64,000 bases of DNA, from contig JAQJZZ010000014.1 in the NCBI GenBank assembly GCA_030077755.1, forward strand, positions 1,674,001-1,738,000, in the 5' to 3' direction. This document shows positions 23,573 to 35,970 of this stretch, in pieces. This stretch comes from Filosporella fistucella. Lineage: Eukaryota > Ascomycota > Leotiomycetes > Helotiales. The position numbers were made by a program, and so were the translations under genes. The first letter of the stretch is position 1. Every line of letters starts with the position of its first letter. Below the pieces are notes generated by a model, which was given only the letters and a program-made list of their open reading frames with translations, was not told the origin of the DNA and did no database searches.

Positions 23573-26500
23573 ATGTCCTGCATGGCGAAATGTACCGCTA
23601 CAGCTCGCGAACGGGAGCTGTTTAGGTGAGTGGGACAAGATAAATGTAAGATGTGACTGACAGTTTCAATCACAGATACTTCCAACCTGCGACATTGAAT
23701 GACCAAGGCGAAGAAAAATCCACACCACGATCATCGAGCGATCCATGCCTTACTGCCTTTGCTCAGTTAGGAGCTCTACGACTTAACGCGAAGCGGGGTT
23801 TGATTACTCTGTCAACAAACTGTACAGAGTACATACTGGCAGAGTCGGGACAACGACTTTCTTTACAACGAGATGATGATGAGAATGATCGATTATGGCA
23901 TGGAGTTGGCATGCTAAAACGAAACGCGGGAATAGGACCAGAGATAACGAAGCTTTTCAGTGGTCCGAATCCACCTACACACGTAGTCATCGATGATTTA
24001 TCGAAGGATGAAAGGTTTAAGGATCAGGAAGTGGTTGTTGAAGAGCCTCATGTGAGGATGATAGCATGCGTACCTTTGAAGACGCCCCTACATTCCATGG
24101 TTATTGGACAATACATCGTTGTGGATGATCAACCGAGAGATGGATTGCTAGATTGCGAGTTACAATTTTTGGAAGATATGGCAGTGACCGTTATGGATTA
24201 CCTGGAAGCTGGGCGTGTCAAGAAACAACAATATCGGGCAGAGCGAATGGTAAAGGCAATCGGCCTATTCATCGAGGGCAAGACAACATTACGAGAGTGG
24301 TGGTTGGAATCGGGTCATAAATATCAACATTCTTCAGTCAAGAAGCGCGTTCGAGATGCCACTCCGCTGGAACGTCAAGCAGATATTGAATTTGGGGTTC
24401 AGGAGACTACGGATTACTTTTCAAGAAATGGATTAAATGGTTTACAAGACGGTCATTCTACTCCACAATCGCCATCTTCTTCAACAACACCATCAATCGC
24501 TGGCCGTGGAGATGGTAGGCCTCCAATACCGAGTCGAGATACAAATTTCACATCTTCAGAGACAACAGTAACTTTCGGACCACAGCTCGGCGCGTCAATT
24601 CCGAGAGGAGAGACAGCGTCGTCGGATACAACGCCATCAACCCTTGTTTCCAGGTCGTGGCAAGAACGAAATAGCTCGGTAACTACTTTTGATACTATAC
24701 AAGACCCAACTCCAGATCCTGAAAAACATTCTGTCTCTTTTGACCTACCACCAGATCCTGAAGGTGCTGATGTTTCGAAAGAGTTACAGAATGCCTTACT
24801 TTCATCTGATGTTAGAGGTGTTTTTGCCAGAGCAAGTAATCTGATCAGAGAGGCTATTGGTGTCGAGGGTGTATTATATCTAGATGCAAGTGTCGGGTCA
24901 TTTGGTGGCAGTTCGGACAAGAATGTGATGGAAGAAAAGGCACCCGGAGCTTTCCATCCAGATCAGCAAATTACAACAAGTGAAGATGATTTGGCACGAA
25001 AGTCATCTGATACTGATGCTGAACCGAAACAATCGGCCGTCTTACAAGATTCCGCCGGGCCCTCCGAAAAACATTGCAATATTCTGGGATTCAGTACGCG
25101 TCGTCGGTCTACTTTGAAAGGGCATGCTGCTCCTCAAGAGCATCAACAGATGCCCGAAAGTGTTCTAAGAAGACTTCTCAAACGTTACCCGCATGGAAAG
25201 GTATTCAACTTTGACGAAGATGGTTCATACTCTTCAAGCGAGTCTGATAATCATCCTGCAAATAATGTAAAAGAAGCTCAGGCAAATCCAAATGCTAGGA
25301 GACCTCTCTCTGAATCTGCCTCGAAACGACAACGGATTACCAGAGAGGTAGAAGCAGCAGCTATTCTTAGTGTACTACCCGGTGCTAGAAGCGTTTTCTG
25401 GTTTCCACTGTGGGATCAAAATCGTGAAAGATGGTTTGCCGGATCACTGGTTTGGTCGACTTGTCCAACTCGGACTCTTTGTCCAGTCGAGGATATTACG
25501 TATCTCGCTGCATTTGGTAACAGTACAATGGCTGAGATATCTCGATTATCTGCACAAGTATTGTCCAAAATGAAGACCGATTTCATTTCCAGTATTTCGC
25601 ATGAGCTTCGATCACCTTTGCATGGTGTCCTGGCTAGTGTTGAATTTTTGCAGGAAACACAGATGACTGAAGTTCAATCAGATATGGTGAGCAACATTCA
25701 TGCATCTGGAAAGGTGTTGCTGGATACAATCAATCATGTTCTCGATTTTTCGAAAGTCAACAGAAAGTCAAAGAACAAGAAACGAATGCCAAAGAAGCCG
25801 CCGAAAAGGTATGGACGAAGAGAAAGTGTTGATGAAAGCGGAGAGGAGAAGGCGGATATCTGTGTGCTATCAGAAGAGGTTATAGAGAGTATATACGCTG
25901 GTCAAAGTGTCAGTAAGAAGGCTTTAGGTCTCGCAGGACATCGACGACATGCTTCGGTATCGACGGATCCACTTGTTACCGTTATTGTGGATATACACTG
26001 GCGACCAAACTGGACATTTGAAATTGATGCGGGAGCTTGGAGGAGGATATTGATGAATCTTTTCAGCAATGCGATGAAATATACGAAAGCTGGTTTCGTC
26101 AAAATTACCCTTGAGGTTGAGGAGGATGTTGCATCACACAACAAAAAGACGAGATCAAATCTCGTTTTAAAGATTAAAGATTCTGGCAAAGGCATCTCAC
26201 AGGAGTTTTTGAAACATCAGTTGTACAAGCCTTTTACACAAGAAGACACTCTAGCGACAGGGGCAGGTCTAGGACTCAGTATTGTCAAGGCAATATGTCA
26301 AGATTTAGGTGGAAGGATTGATTTCACAAGTGAGCCAGGAAGTGGTACAGAGGCGACAGTCAGGATACCATTGACAGAACGATTGGCGAAAGCTGATAGC
26401 TTGAAAATAATAAATGATGTCAAGGAGGTAGTCAAGGGTCGAAAGTTCAGGCTAGAAGCTTTCGATAGGTATCCGGATATTGCTGAAGCTCCAACTGGAA

Positions 26501-27583
26501 TCTTATCTTCGGAAGCAGAATCTGCTATGCTTTTGAAATCAACTATTGAAACCACACTTGTGGAATGGTTTGGTATGGAACATATACCAACATATATGCC
26601 TGATCAGGCAAGAGCCGATATTTTGGTAGTTATGGAAGGTGGGCTTGGGGATAAAACTTTGGATGATGCTTTAGATGAATATCATCAACGTCATCCACAG
26701 GCCGAAGGTGTACAATCAGTGGCTATTGTTCTTACAAGTAGCTATCACTCAGGTCCAAAGGTGGATAAGCATGATCATTTCAGGATATTCTATCTACAGC
26801 AACCGTTAGTACCAACTCATTCATGGATTTCAAATGCTAATCAATTGCAGGTATGGGCCCCACAAAGTCGGTAAAATACTCCATCAGGCTTTCGTTCACG
26901 ATGATCATATCCCTGAGGTAGAATTGCCCAGTTCTGTTGAACCCATTACACCAATTTCTCCAGAAATTAGTACATCGCCCACAGCTACGAAAGATTTTGC
27001 TTCTTTGGTTCCTGAATCAATTCCTGCCACGCCAGAGCTCTCTACACCTGTGCCTGATATCTCAACTTCACTTATACCACCTACTACTTCTACCGTTGAT
27101 AAAGTTGAAACAAATATTAATGGAGACAAAAAAGCCACAGGTATGCGTGTTCTTCTGGTGGAAGATAATGAAATCAATCTGAAGTTGCTCGTTGCGACTA
27201 TGCGGAAATTAAAACTCGACCATGCTACTGCCAACAATGGATTAGAAGCCTTCAATTGTTACAAAGATTGCGGAGGCAATTTTGATGTCATATTCATGGG
27301 TATGTCTTCTCTGCCTCTATTGATACACACTAACAATCCAGACATATCTATGCCCGTAATGTCCGGTATCGAATCTACTCAGCATATTCGTAGATTTGAA
27401 AAAGAGAAAGGACTAGATCCAGTTGCATTAATCGCGTTGACAGGTGCAGCCAATCCTAGTACAAGACAGGAAGCTTTTAGTAGTGGAGTGGACCTATTTT
27501 TGACAAAACCTGTACCCATGAAAGCATTGCGGGGTATGCTGGATGATTTGAAGAGGGAAGGGAGAAGTGCTTTTGCTGGGTGA
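23573..27583 (+). CDS. GAF-containing hybrid histidine kinase, 1290 aa
   Basis: Exons 23573-23625, 23676-26804, 26851-27299 and 27342-27583 (3873 nt in phase). The first exon encodes 17 residues ending RERELF and joins to RYFQPAT; a second ATG at 23582 is an alternative start. Residues ~30-210 form a GAF-type sensor (FAQLGALRLNAKRGLITL, PTHVVIDDLSKDERFKDQ). A second GAF-like stretch (~400-640) is interrupted by disordered sequence. Then come the dimerisation/H-box FISSISHELRSPLHG (His ~660), N-box WRRILMNLFSNAMKY, G1 KDSGKGIS and G2 GAGLGLSIVKAI. The receiver has RVLLVEDNEINLKLL, phospho-Asp ~1211 in FMDISMPVMSGIE, and LTKPV. Autophosphorylation and His-to-Asp transfer are expected, feeding a Ypd1-type phosphorelay. 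No membrane segment, so cytosolic. The signal sensed is unknown. Confidence 0.93.
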
Positions 27584-28894
27584 AAGTATTAATAATGATT
27601 GATGAAGGATGGATGATACCGGTATATAGGAATACTCTCTGTATATGGCCTGGAGTTGGAGGCATTTTGTGGATACAGAAAATTGTCTGTAACCAGGCTT
27701 TTAGGCTTATAAAGTAGCACAAAATTTGGAGACTTGAACCAAGATAAATCTGTAGTCATGCTGGCATCTCGACATGATACGAGAGGGCCAAATATATGCC
27801 GAAGTGGATTTGCCCAAACACCGGGTTCAGATAGTGCACGCCTCAACACGATAGCTAGTCGACGTTAAATTGAGCTGTATCTAGCCTCGTGACGATATTC
27901 CTTATGGACCCCCTTAAAAGCCACTTGGCACAGCTTCGGAAGCACAGACTTTGCTGGCGTCATGCTAACTCCAATTCCGTGGCAACGTCCTGATCCTTAA
28001 ACCCTAATCAAAATTATCCACTATATTTTATAGACAGCTGAGCATTTGACCTGCCTCACCACAGATGCAATCAATATATACATGGACCGGGTTTTATATT
28101 GATGCCGAAAATATAATCCCGACAATACGGGGCAGTCAATGGGTTTTCTGGAATTTTCTCAGTCAGGTTATGCCTGTCAATCCAATCCCCCTTTTCCTCC
28201 TCCCACTTTGACGGTTCTCCCTTCCTGCAAGGGACATTCAACCGTCAATGACTGCATGTACACACACCTGAAAGGAGTTTTGATACATCAAGAGCCTCAA
28301 GAATGCATGAAAAGAGTAATATCACATATAATCACCTCACCCAAACGGTAACGCTTTGACATGGTCAGCACACTACGGCAGATGCTGCCCAAAGCGATCC
28401 CAAGAAAATGCTGTGCAAAAGGAGAATATCATGGTGTGTACTCTCTATCCTCGGAGCAGGGCGAAGTTTTTTTTTAAACGGACTCTCTCTTCAGCCTGCT
28501 GATAGGAAGAGAGCTAGAAAAGGTGGCGATCCACCGGACTTTCTTTGAGGCTTGAGCGATCATCGTGGTTACCATGGATTCAGCATTACTAGCACATCTC
28601 GGGTTCTCCTTGGTGTAATACACCCGCGTGGCAGAACGGCGAGCAGGGAAATTGAGTAACGCGAAAATTGATTGATTGATTGATTGCTTAAGTGATGCTT
28701 AAGGACGATTTGAGACGCGACAGGCCAGAGCGGAGAAGTGTTGCTTTGTATACATAACAGGCCCGTCCGTTCTCTGACAGTCTGTGAGACCTGCATCTGA
28801 ACACTTACCTTGGCCATCTGCTTACCGGACTTTTCTCTTTCAAATTCTGTTTATTGTTTTCTTAATCTTCCGCAAGGAGCAGGATGAAGGAAAC
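27584..28894. other. Intergenic region, no gene
   Basis: 1.3 kb containing the kinase 3' UTR and the promoter of the Erf4-like gene. It contains a short ATTG tandem repeat (28667-28686), annotated separately, and a T9 run near 28469. No ORF has recognisable motifs. Confidence 0.4.
28667..28686. repeat. (ATTG)5 microsatellite
   Basis: Five perfect tandem copies of ATTG lie in the promoter-side region of the Erf4-like gene, about 210 bp upstream of its start codon. Likely a simple-sequence repeat with no known function. Confidence 0.85.
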
Positions 28895-30663
28895 ATGAAG
28901 AAATCCGGATTCGAAGGTTCTGATTCTGTCGAAACTGATTTCTCAGGCATCACACATTCAGCGCTTAACCCGTTCCTGAGTACGGAGAACATAACGGAGT
29001 CCGCATCTGAGTGTGCATCAGACTTGCCTAGTATCAACACTACCAGCACGAACCAATTCCCAGACTCACCACCCAATCCACAATCAACCATAATCGCATT
29101 GCGACGTCGTCCTCCCTTTCACGACAGCCCTCAACGACATCAGCTCGCCGTCAAGGCACCGTTGAAACGGCGTCGCAAGGAGGTCAGTCTTCTGCCCGTA
29201 ATTACTCGGCATCCGCCATAAGTCCCAACCCGCGAATCCCATCGCCCAGTTTCCAACCGCCTTACCCATCTCCTTCGCCAATTGCCCCGAGTCCTGAACC
29301 ACAGGTGCGAGTCACAAGCCCGACGCGCTGGAGTCTACGAAACGCTTTCATCGGTGGTGGGAACCCGGATTTTGCTTCTCCTTTTCGCTCTCGATCTGGT
29401 ACAGGAGGAAGTAGTATTGCGAGAGGTCGACCGAGAAGACCTAGTGCAGCTCGTCTGTGGAATCCGAGTAATTCGACACCAAGAGGTCCGTCTAAAGGTG
29501 CTGAGAGAAGACAGAGGTCACCGGAGGTTATTGCAGTTCCACTTGAGCATCCTGATTTGAACTCACCCCGAGAGGGAGCTGCTGGTGGTGGTGATTATCC
29601 TTTATTGACATTACCGGAACAAAGACAGAGTCGACATTCATCTGCTAGAGCTAGTTTACAGATTGAAAGGAGTGGGAGTTCAGGTGAAAATACGAATAGG
29701 ATCTCGTTACCAAGGAGTGTTAGCATCGATTATTCAAGGAGGAAAAGTGGTGATTCACCAACGAGCTTGAAACTTGATAAAGGGAAGGGTATTGCGGTTG
29801 AGGATTCGCCGATTGTTGAAGGGAAGGTTACCGGGTTACGGAAAAGAGGTCAGAGTGCTTCAGGAGAAACATCTGGACTTTTTTTTGATAAAGGGAAGGG
29901 TAGAGCAAGAATGTCTGCGGATATTGAACGTGGACCGGATACACAGTATGAACCTGGTGGGACATCAAATCTTCCCAATGCCTCGGATACCTCTCTGCCA
30001 GCAGGTATTGGTCCTGCTATGTCGGATAATACATCAATAATAGGATCAGATGGACCTCCGATAGATCCAGCGGAAGAATGGGGACCTCAACATCCTTGCT
30101 TTCCACATATGAATCCTCACGTTCCGCTATCATCACCTTTATATCAGACTACACGCATAATTCGGATCCGACGAGACTGGATGATTGAGGGGGATTTGGC
30201 ACCTACATTTTCGAATCTCTACCCGGAAATTTTGGACCCAGCTGGGGTTTCTGAGCAGGATTTCAGGATATTGGTGGAGAGAATAAATAATGAATTGGTA
30301 CCAGCATTTAGTCCCTGGGGTTTGAGGAATATTGTTGATGGCGTATTGGGATTGTTGACAGGATGGATATGGGATGACATGGGGTTTACGGCTGTGAAGA
30401 GTCGGCTAAGTAATTTAGAGAGATATCTGGAAGACTGGAATAGAGAGATGGAGGGGAGGAGTAAGGAAGGACCTGGTGCTGCACCGAGGATTGTTCCATT
30501 GAGGAGGACGGGATATATGAATGTGAGTATGCCTATGAATTGGTAGAATGAAGCTAATATTCTGCAGCTTGACATTCAGGTTCCTGATCCAGAGATCTCG
30601 TATCCTTCGTCTATTCCTCCAGACGAGCGTACTGCTACTGGTCTTTCCAGAATCTCACAATAA
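28895..30663 (+). CDS. ERF4: Erf4/Golgin-A7-like subunit of Ras palmitoyltransferase, 556 aa
   Basis: Proposed exons 28895-29010, 29064-30522 and 30568-30663 (1671 nt in phase). The last intron is clear (GTGAGT ... GCTAAT ... CTGCAG). The first (GTGTGC donor, TTCCCAG acceptor) is inferred, because the frame opened by MKKSGFEGSDSV must shift to the frame holding SSSLSRQPSTTSARR. Residues ~1-390 are Ser/Pro/Arg-rich and disordered. The C-terminal ~130 residues match the Erf4/GOLGA7 domain: TRIIRIRRDWMIEGDLAP, FRILVERINNELVPAFSPW, LTGWIWDD, LERYLEDWN, RIVPLRRTGYMN and, across the last junction, LDIQVPDPEIS. In yeast Erf4 partners the DHHC enzyme Erf2 to palmitoylate Ras at the ER. Domain call is strong; start exon uncertain. 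The protein is much longer than yeast Erf4 (237 aa). Confidence 0.8.
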
Positions 30664-32956
30664 CGCCTGCAAGCAAACTTTCTTTATCACAATGTATAAT
30701 AATCGGAGGGAGGAAAAGTTGGTGGATGATATACCCAGGCCTGAGCGAAGGTTCGTTTTCTTGCGTGGGCGTTTGAGTGCAATTTGGTCGATTCATGAAT
30801 ATGCATAGCATAGCATAGCGTTTTAATTGCGTGCGGCAGAAATAATTAATTTTATCTATTGAGAGTTTTCGTCTACTTGTGTAGATTCTTACTGAGATGG
30901 ACTTGAATATGACGAGGAGGAATGTGGTAAGTGGTCATTCTCTTGATGATTCTCTTTGGGGTGGAAGTTCATTCATCAGAGACATAGAATCAGACAAAAT
31001 CTGCCGATCGTCAACCGTTATGTTGCACGATAGTTCTTGAACACATTATTCATTTACTTCTCTATTTGCATTATTTACTGTCACTTATAATTGTTGAAGC
31101 TCTGAGATACGTTCCTATCAATCAGCAGTTTTTGGAGAGGTATTGGTGGCAATCATTATAACATTTTTGGGTCTTTGGGAATGATGTCGCTGAGCTGTTT
31201 ATCGGGAAAGATCAGCTTCTATGCTGTGCAGTGAACATCGTAAAACACAACCCAAATATGTCTATATCCCTATCTGTCTCGTGAGTACTCGGAGAGCGAC
31301 TCTGCTGCTCCTGTTGTCGATACACCAGTGCCAGGTTTATTGGGCTGGAGTTCAGGTCCAGCAGGTTAATCTCCCAGACTGGCTCATACTTTTTCTGATC
31401 TTCTGGGCGTTCCAGTATAGGCAGCAATTCTACTGCTATTCCAATATTAGCCTCTGGCTCCGGATATCTTTAGACTTTCTAGTCCTTGGTAGCACCCTGT
31501 TTCCATTCCAACCTCAGCCTCTGACTCTTGATATTGACCTCCTTCAGACTCTCTGACCTGGAGAGGTGATCGAGGCTGCTCGACAAAACCTGCGTCGTGT
31601 ACGCCTCCGATAACGCGTTATGCAGCTTAGCCAGTGCTTTTGAGCTTTGTGGTGGGAATCTACTCCGGAACTCAATAGCTAAGAAGGAATTGGTAGCAGG
31701 ATTGTTATTATTAAGGCGAATCGAGTCGTAATTCATCAATTTGCTTTCTATACTGCCGTTATGGACACAGACGGCACTCCCTGGGAAACCATACTTCAGA
31801 GGGTACGCATTCCAGGAAGGTTATTGAGAGTAGTCAAGATGCAAAGTTCGATTTCAAAGTCGTGTTGACATTCCGATGATGAGCTGGTACAATTCGAAGC
31901 TGGTACACATATCGATTTAATCGCCCAGATCATTACGAATTTAAACCCTGTACTAATCCAGCTTAATGCAATAGCCAAATTCTCCCAATATTGTACCGAG
32001 GGAGAAAAACGCTACATCCTCCAGAATTTAATATATTGAGATGTCCTGGTACAAATATCACGAGAGATCTTTTGGACACTTTGGAGATTCAGAGTTTCTT
32101 AGACGGTGTAGATTAGCTGGAGGTTCAGAAATGTCCGAACTTCTGCAGGCCGCAGATATCGAAGACGCTTAATGCATTGTAATCAAGTCTCGGGACATTA
32201 CGAGGCTTTCAATAAATAGAAGGCTCGCTGGGAGAAACACGTACATACTGTGAGACAAGAATCTTGAATCCCTTTAGAAAAATTGGATTTAATCATGTGG
32301 CAGTTGCGTTGTTTGTAATCCAATGGAACACGCTATGTACTGAATACACCTGAACGTAACACCTCAGATGGCACGATTATCCGACCAGAAGCCCTTTTCA
32401 ATCTTGGAACGACATCTAATCTGGAGAAGGTGGCTTCCCGAACTCCCGATATCAAAGTCCAGCTTTGCCAAGGTGGTGCCAAGAGCAGCAGTTTACTCCA
32501 CATTACGACATGCCGAAGACCCTGAAGACCCAAGGTATCAGAGCATCTGGTTAGATTTCAGCCTCCCAAGACTTCTAGAAGCCTTGGTTGTTCATGATGG
32601 TTGTTTTTGTGTTTGGGGTGACGATCGCCAAGGATATATTCCATGCATCCAGAGATTGTCAAGAGCCTGTAAGTGTTGGCTGACGTTGGTACAGTTGGTC
32701 TCGACTCTTGGACTCTTGAACATAGTGATAATTGGGTATATATAACTCGAGATTTCCTCCTTCATAGACTACTTTATGCCTCACCCAACTTCTCAAATAA
32801 CATACTTGTATTTCTACAACGCAACCAAAAACATCGACGATAGACGCAAATCTACAAATTCTCCTCAGCAACACAAAGACATAGCAGTGTTCTTAAACAC
32901 GTTCTCGCCGAAGCACGATTGAACTCCTTCAATCTTACAACCAATTAATATATAAA
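30664..32956. other. Gene-poor region with possible decayed coding sequence
   Basis: 2.3 kb with no intact gene. On the minus strand, 31212-31739 has two interrupted frames encoding related segments (ESEAEVGMETG and EPEANIGIAVELL), suggesting an internal repeat in a decayed gene. A 125-codon plus-strand ORF at 32368-32745 has no recognisable domain. A short GCATA tandem repeat sits at ~30803-30817. I see no transposon motifs. Confidence 0.35.
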
Positions 32957-33148
32957 ATGGGTGCTTGCATGTCCAGCGGACGAAGACGAGGTCACTATGG
33001 TGCTGGCTCACGGATGGTAGTGTATAAGCAAGCTCCAGGCAGAGGTTGTGGAGGGTCAACGATGATGGGAGGTCGAAGAGGATATGGCGGATATGGTGGA
33101 GGTTATGGAGGTGGCTACGGAAGCAGAAGAAGGGGAAGAAGGTGTTGA
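32957..33148 (+). CDS. Small Gly/Tyr/Arg-rich protein with N-terminal acylation motif, 63 aa
   Basis: A short intronless ORF preceded by a leader with AATTAATATATAAAATGG context. It starts MGACMSSG, where Gly2 with Ser6 fits an N-myristoylation signal and Cys4 is a candidate palmitoylation site. The rest is low complexity: basic SGRRRGHYGAGSR, KQAPGRGCGGS, then GYGG repeats (GGYGGGYGGGYGS) and a terminal SRRRGRRC. The composition suggests an RNA- or membrane-associated disordered peptide. No family is recognised. Isolation in a gene-poor stretch is a caution, but the strongly biased and non-random codon pattern supports a real gene. Confidence 0.5.
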   Translation: MGACMSSGRRRGHYGAGSRMVVYKQAPGRGCGGSTMMGGRRGYGGYGGGYGGGYGSRRRGRRC

Positions 33149-35970
33149 TTGTGCTCATGACTGATGAGGTTGGAAGGGGCTAGGTTCTTTAAAGGTGGGA
33201 AAAAGGTTCGGAGGAAGATGATCTTGGGGATGTATGGCTACCAGGCTGGACAAGTAAAGTTACGATTGTCGATGGCGCGATACGTTTGTATTATTAAACA
33301 GACCACACTGTATCTGCTTTTCCATGTATCAATATATGGAGTACGTTGCAAATCAGTTTGATTTGACCTTATTTTTGACAAAAGCGATATTCAAGTCATA
33401 TTCAATGTAATATCTTCAAAGTGTGCTAACTTTATTGTCAGAATTCGAACTTGGCAAAGAAATATGGATGAGGCTATTGTGAATGAAATTCTAGAAGATG
33501 CAGAAGATGCTGATGCTGGTTTCCATATAATTTGGATGGAGTCTCAGAAGTAGATGCGATACTAGAAGCAGAGGAGTTTTGAATTATACTAATTAAGGCA
33601 GCAATAACCTATTTAAGAAAGCCTTTTGATGATGAGACCTCCTTGGCTAGCACAATCTGAACACCTTTTGCAGCGTTGTTAACTTCAATCTCTTCAGAGT
33701 GCTCGACTCGGGCGACAACAGACCTACACATTTGCTCCTTTTGTATATATTCTGCAAGCAAAGTAGTCGAAAAGACAGCGAGGTGCGACTTCAATATAAT
33801 CTGTCCCTCCCATTGAACTTCACACTCATTGGACAACAATCCTGCTGCCAACTCATTTTCAGCCTCCGAGTCGGCCCAAATATGCTCAATGGTTTAGCCC
33901 TGACTGCGGGCAGAACTGCCTAACACTGCACTGAAGCTCATGATGGTGATGGAAACGATCGTATCGAATTGACAATTCCCCATCCAGTGGCTCAGTGTCT
34001 TCCTCGAATCTATCCCGATTCTCCGGGGGCGGCATGTCATATCAAGAATTGGAAAGCAAATACAACATGTCCAAACTCTAAAAGAATGAACTGAGCGATA
34101 CGATTTCAAACCAGCACATCCAATATCCAGAACAAGTAGTGTATAGGCAAATTCGCAGGACTGTTTCGAACCAATAAGGACAAGATTTCGATCGATCGTG
34201 TTCAGTACATGGACCAGACACTTGCTCCCTCCACCCCTTACTGTAATTCCACCTGACAATCAAACATTCGGCGTGGCCAGGCTATGAACGAGGTCAACTT
34301 CGATGTGCAGCAGTTGTGATTCTTTGCCAAAAACTCGAGACTAAAGTAAATTATGACGACTCCAGCGACAAGAACTTCTAGAGTTTGACACACCCATACC
34401 TGTCGGTCTGATGAACAATGATAATATTGATATTAAGGGAATCGAGCTTTTTTCCGTTCCAGGTCAAATTCTGTAGGCTCATAATCGCTACCTTAAGTGA
34501 ATGAAAAATGGGAATGCAATTATTATATCCGTTTCACAGAACACTTTCTGCATAACTCAACATTCTATTGCAGCGACTTGCTGCATTATTGGATTAGAAA
34601 AATGGCAAGTATAATCTAAAGGCAGTCAAATATCAACTGAAGGGTATTCAGGTATAGTTTCCTGTTATCATCTAATCTCCCTACCTCTTGTCGCTTGAGA
34701 TTGCTCATTGCGAGTAGTAATTGGAGCATCTCTTGAGCACAATCTATGAGACAGTACAACCTACACTGTCTGATACTATTTGGCACAAGGCTGATTTATA
34801 ACCTTACCGCCTTTAGATTGAGACTTGATCATTGAGCTAAAGTAATGACACGTGATTGAAAATTCGCTTGTTGCGCGATCTTGGTGGATATCAACATTGA
34901 GATGTCTTCTTTTTGAATTTCTTCCTTTCCTTCTACAACCCACTCATAACTGAGAATCTTTTGTAAGTCTTTCCACAATTGTCGAGCACATCAAGATAGG
35001 TTATTACACACATTTCTATCCTTCAGACACGTCATAAACGAGTTTGCCCATCATGCGCAGTCCTCCGCACATGCCAAGTTTGGCCGCATCCACGTCGATC
35101 ATCCTCGAATCTACGCGCATCTACATACTCCTCTATCATTCTTCAATTGACAGAATACTTATACGAATCATATCCCAATCTATTCTACACTTGTTTGGGC
35201 GTCTTGCGCAGGTCTGCGCAGACGTAAGCATTCATCAAGCTTGACAGCCAGCCGCATCCATCGTCAACCTGCCCCCTCACACACTCCTGGATCAAGACAC
35301 CATCTATACAGCTCATTTACATATCATCTACGGAAACTTATGCCCTTGTTTGAGCATCTCACGCAGACCTACGCCTTCGCCAAGTTTGGCAATCACCCCG
35401 CATACATCCTCTATCTTCCTCTTTACTTACACATACTCCGCTATCGCAATTCTTTTTACACAGTTTGTTTTAATTTTCATTGCAGTTATACAAAAACCTG
35501 CGCAAGCGCCTGGTTTGGCAATCACACCTGTCCTCTTACTTCCCCTTTCCTACACACTCTTACACACTCCATTGCACTCATTCATTATATTCTTCCATCA
35601 TTCATTCAGCTATCCTAGTCATACATCGTACCTTCATCATAATTAACCATCATCTATCCATTATCTATCAATCATCCCTCAATTATACACTTGGTCGTTT
35701 ATTTCTATGCATTTCTCTATCATACCCCTCTATCTCACATTTCATTACATTCTTTTATCTTGACCCAGTAGTACTCCATCTTCACTTCACACCACTCTAT
35801 CCTAATTTCTTATACACATCAAGCCTCAATTTAATATTTCCTGTTTTTACAATAATATCATTTTTCTCTGTTGGTACCGTATCATGGTTTCAGGCTAACG
35901 TCACGTGATCTAGAAACACTCACTGCGTCTTCTGTCTTTTTTTCAAAAAGTTAGTCGTAATTTACTTTCA
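33149..35970. other. Gene-poor region upstream of the helicase gene
   Basis: 2.8 kb without a supported gene. The left part (33150-34900) shows scattered short ORFs. The right part (35000-35900) is strongly C/T-rich on the plus strand, typical of a fungal 5' leader, and contains the degenerate tandem array annotated at 35040-35545. The leader contains CGTCACGTG at ~35898. Confidence 0.4.
35040..35545. repeat. Degenerate tandem array, about four units of ~140-155 bp
   Basis: Four related blocks share the core GCGCAG/ACGCAG ... CCAAGTTTGGC (or AAGCTTG / TGGTTTGGC) followed by CGCATCC, CGCATAC or similar, then a C/T-rich filler. Core positions are about 35055, 35206, 35361 and 35500, a spacing of 151, 155 and 139 bp. 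Units 2 and 3 also share TTGTTTG(G/A)GC(G/A)TCT just before the core. Divergence is high, so it is an old duplication. It lies in the presumed 5' leader of the helicase gene, 425-930 bp before the start codon. Confidence 0.6.

Noticed and set aside
32368..32745. 125-codon ORF considered as a small gene
   Set aside because: No recognisable domain and no supporting neighbours or splice signals; left inside the gene-poor entry.
35241..35908. Plus-strand ORFs in the helicase leader
   Set aside because: Low-complexity Tyr/Leu/Ser/His peptides from C/T-rich sequence containing the tandem array; frames are not preserved between repeat units.
30664..35970. Transposon remnants in the gene-poor region
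   Set aside because: I looked for reverse transcriptase, integrase or transposase motifs and terminal repeats and saw none; only the leader tandem array is repeat-like.
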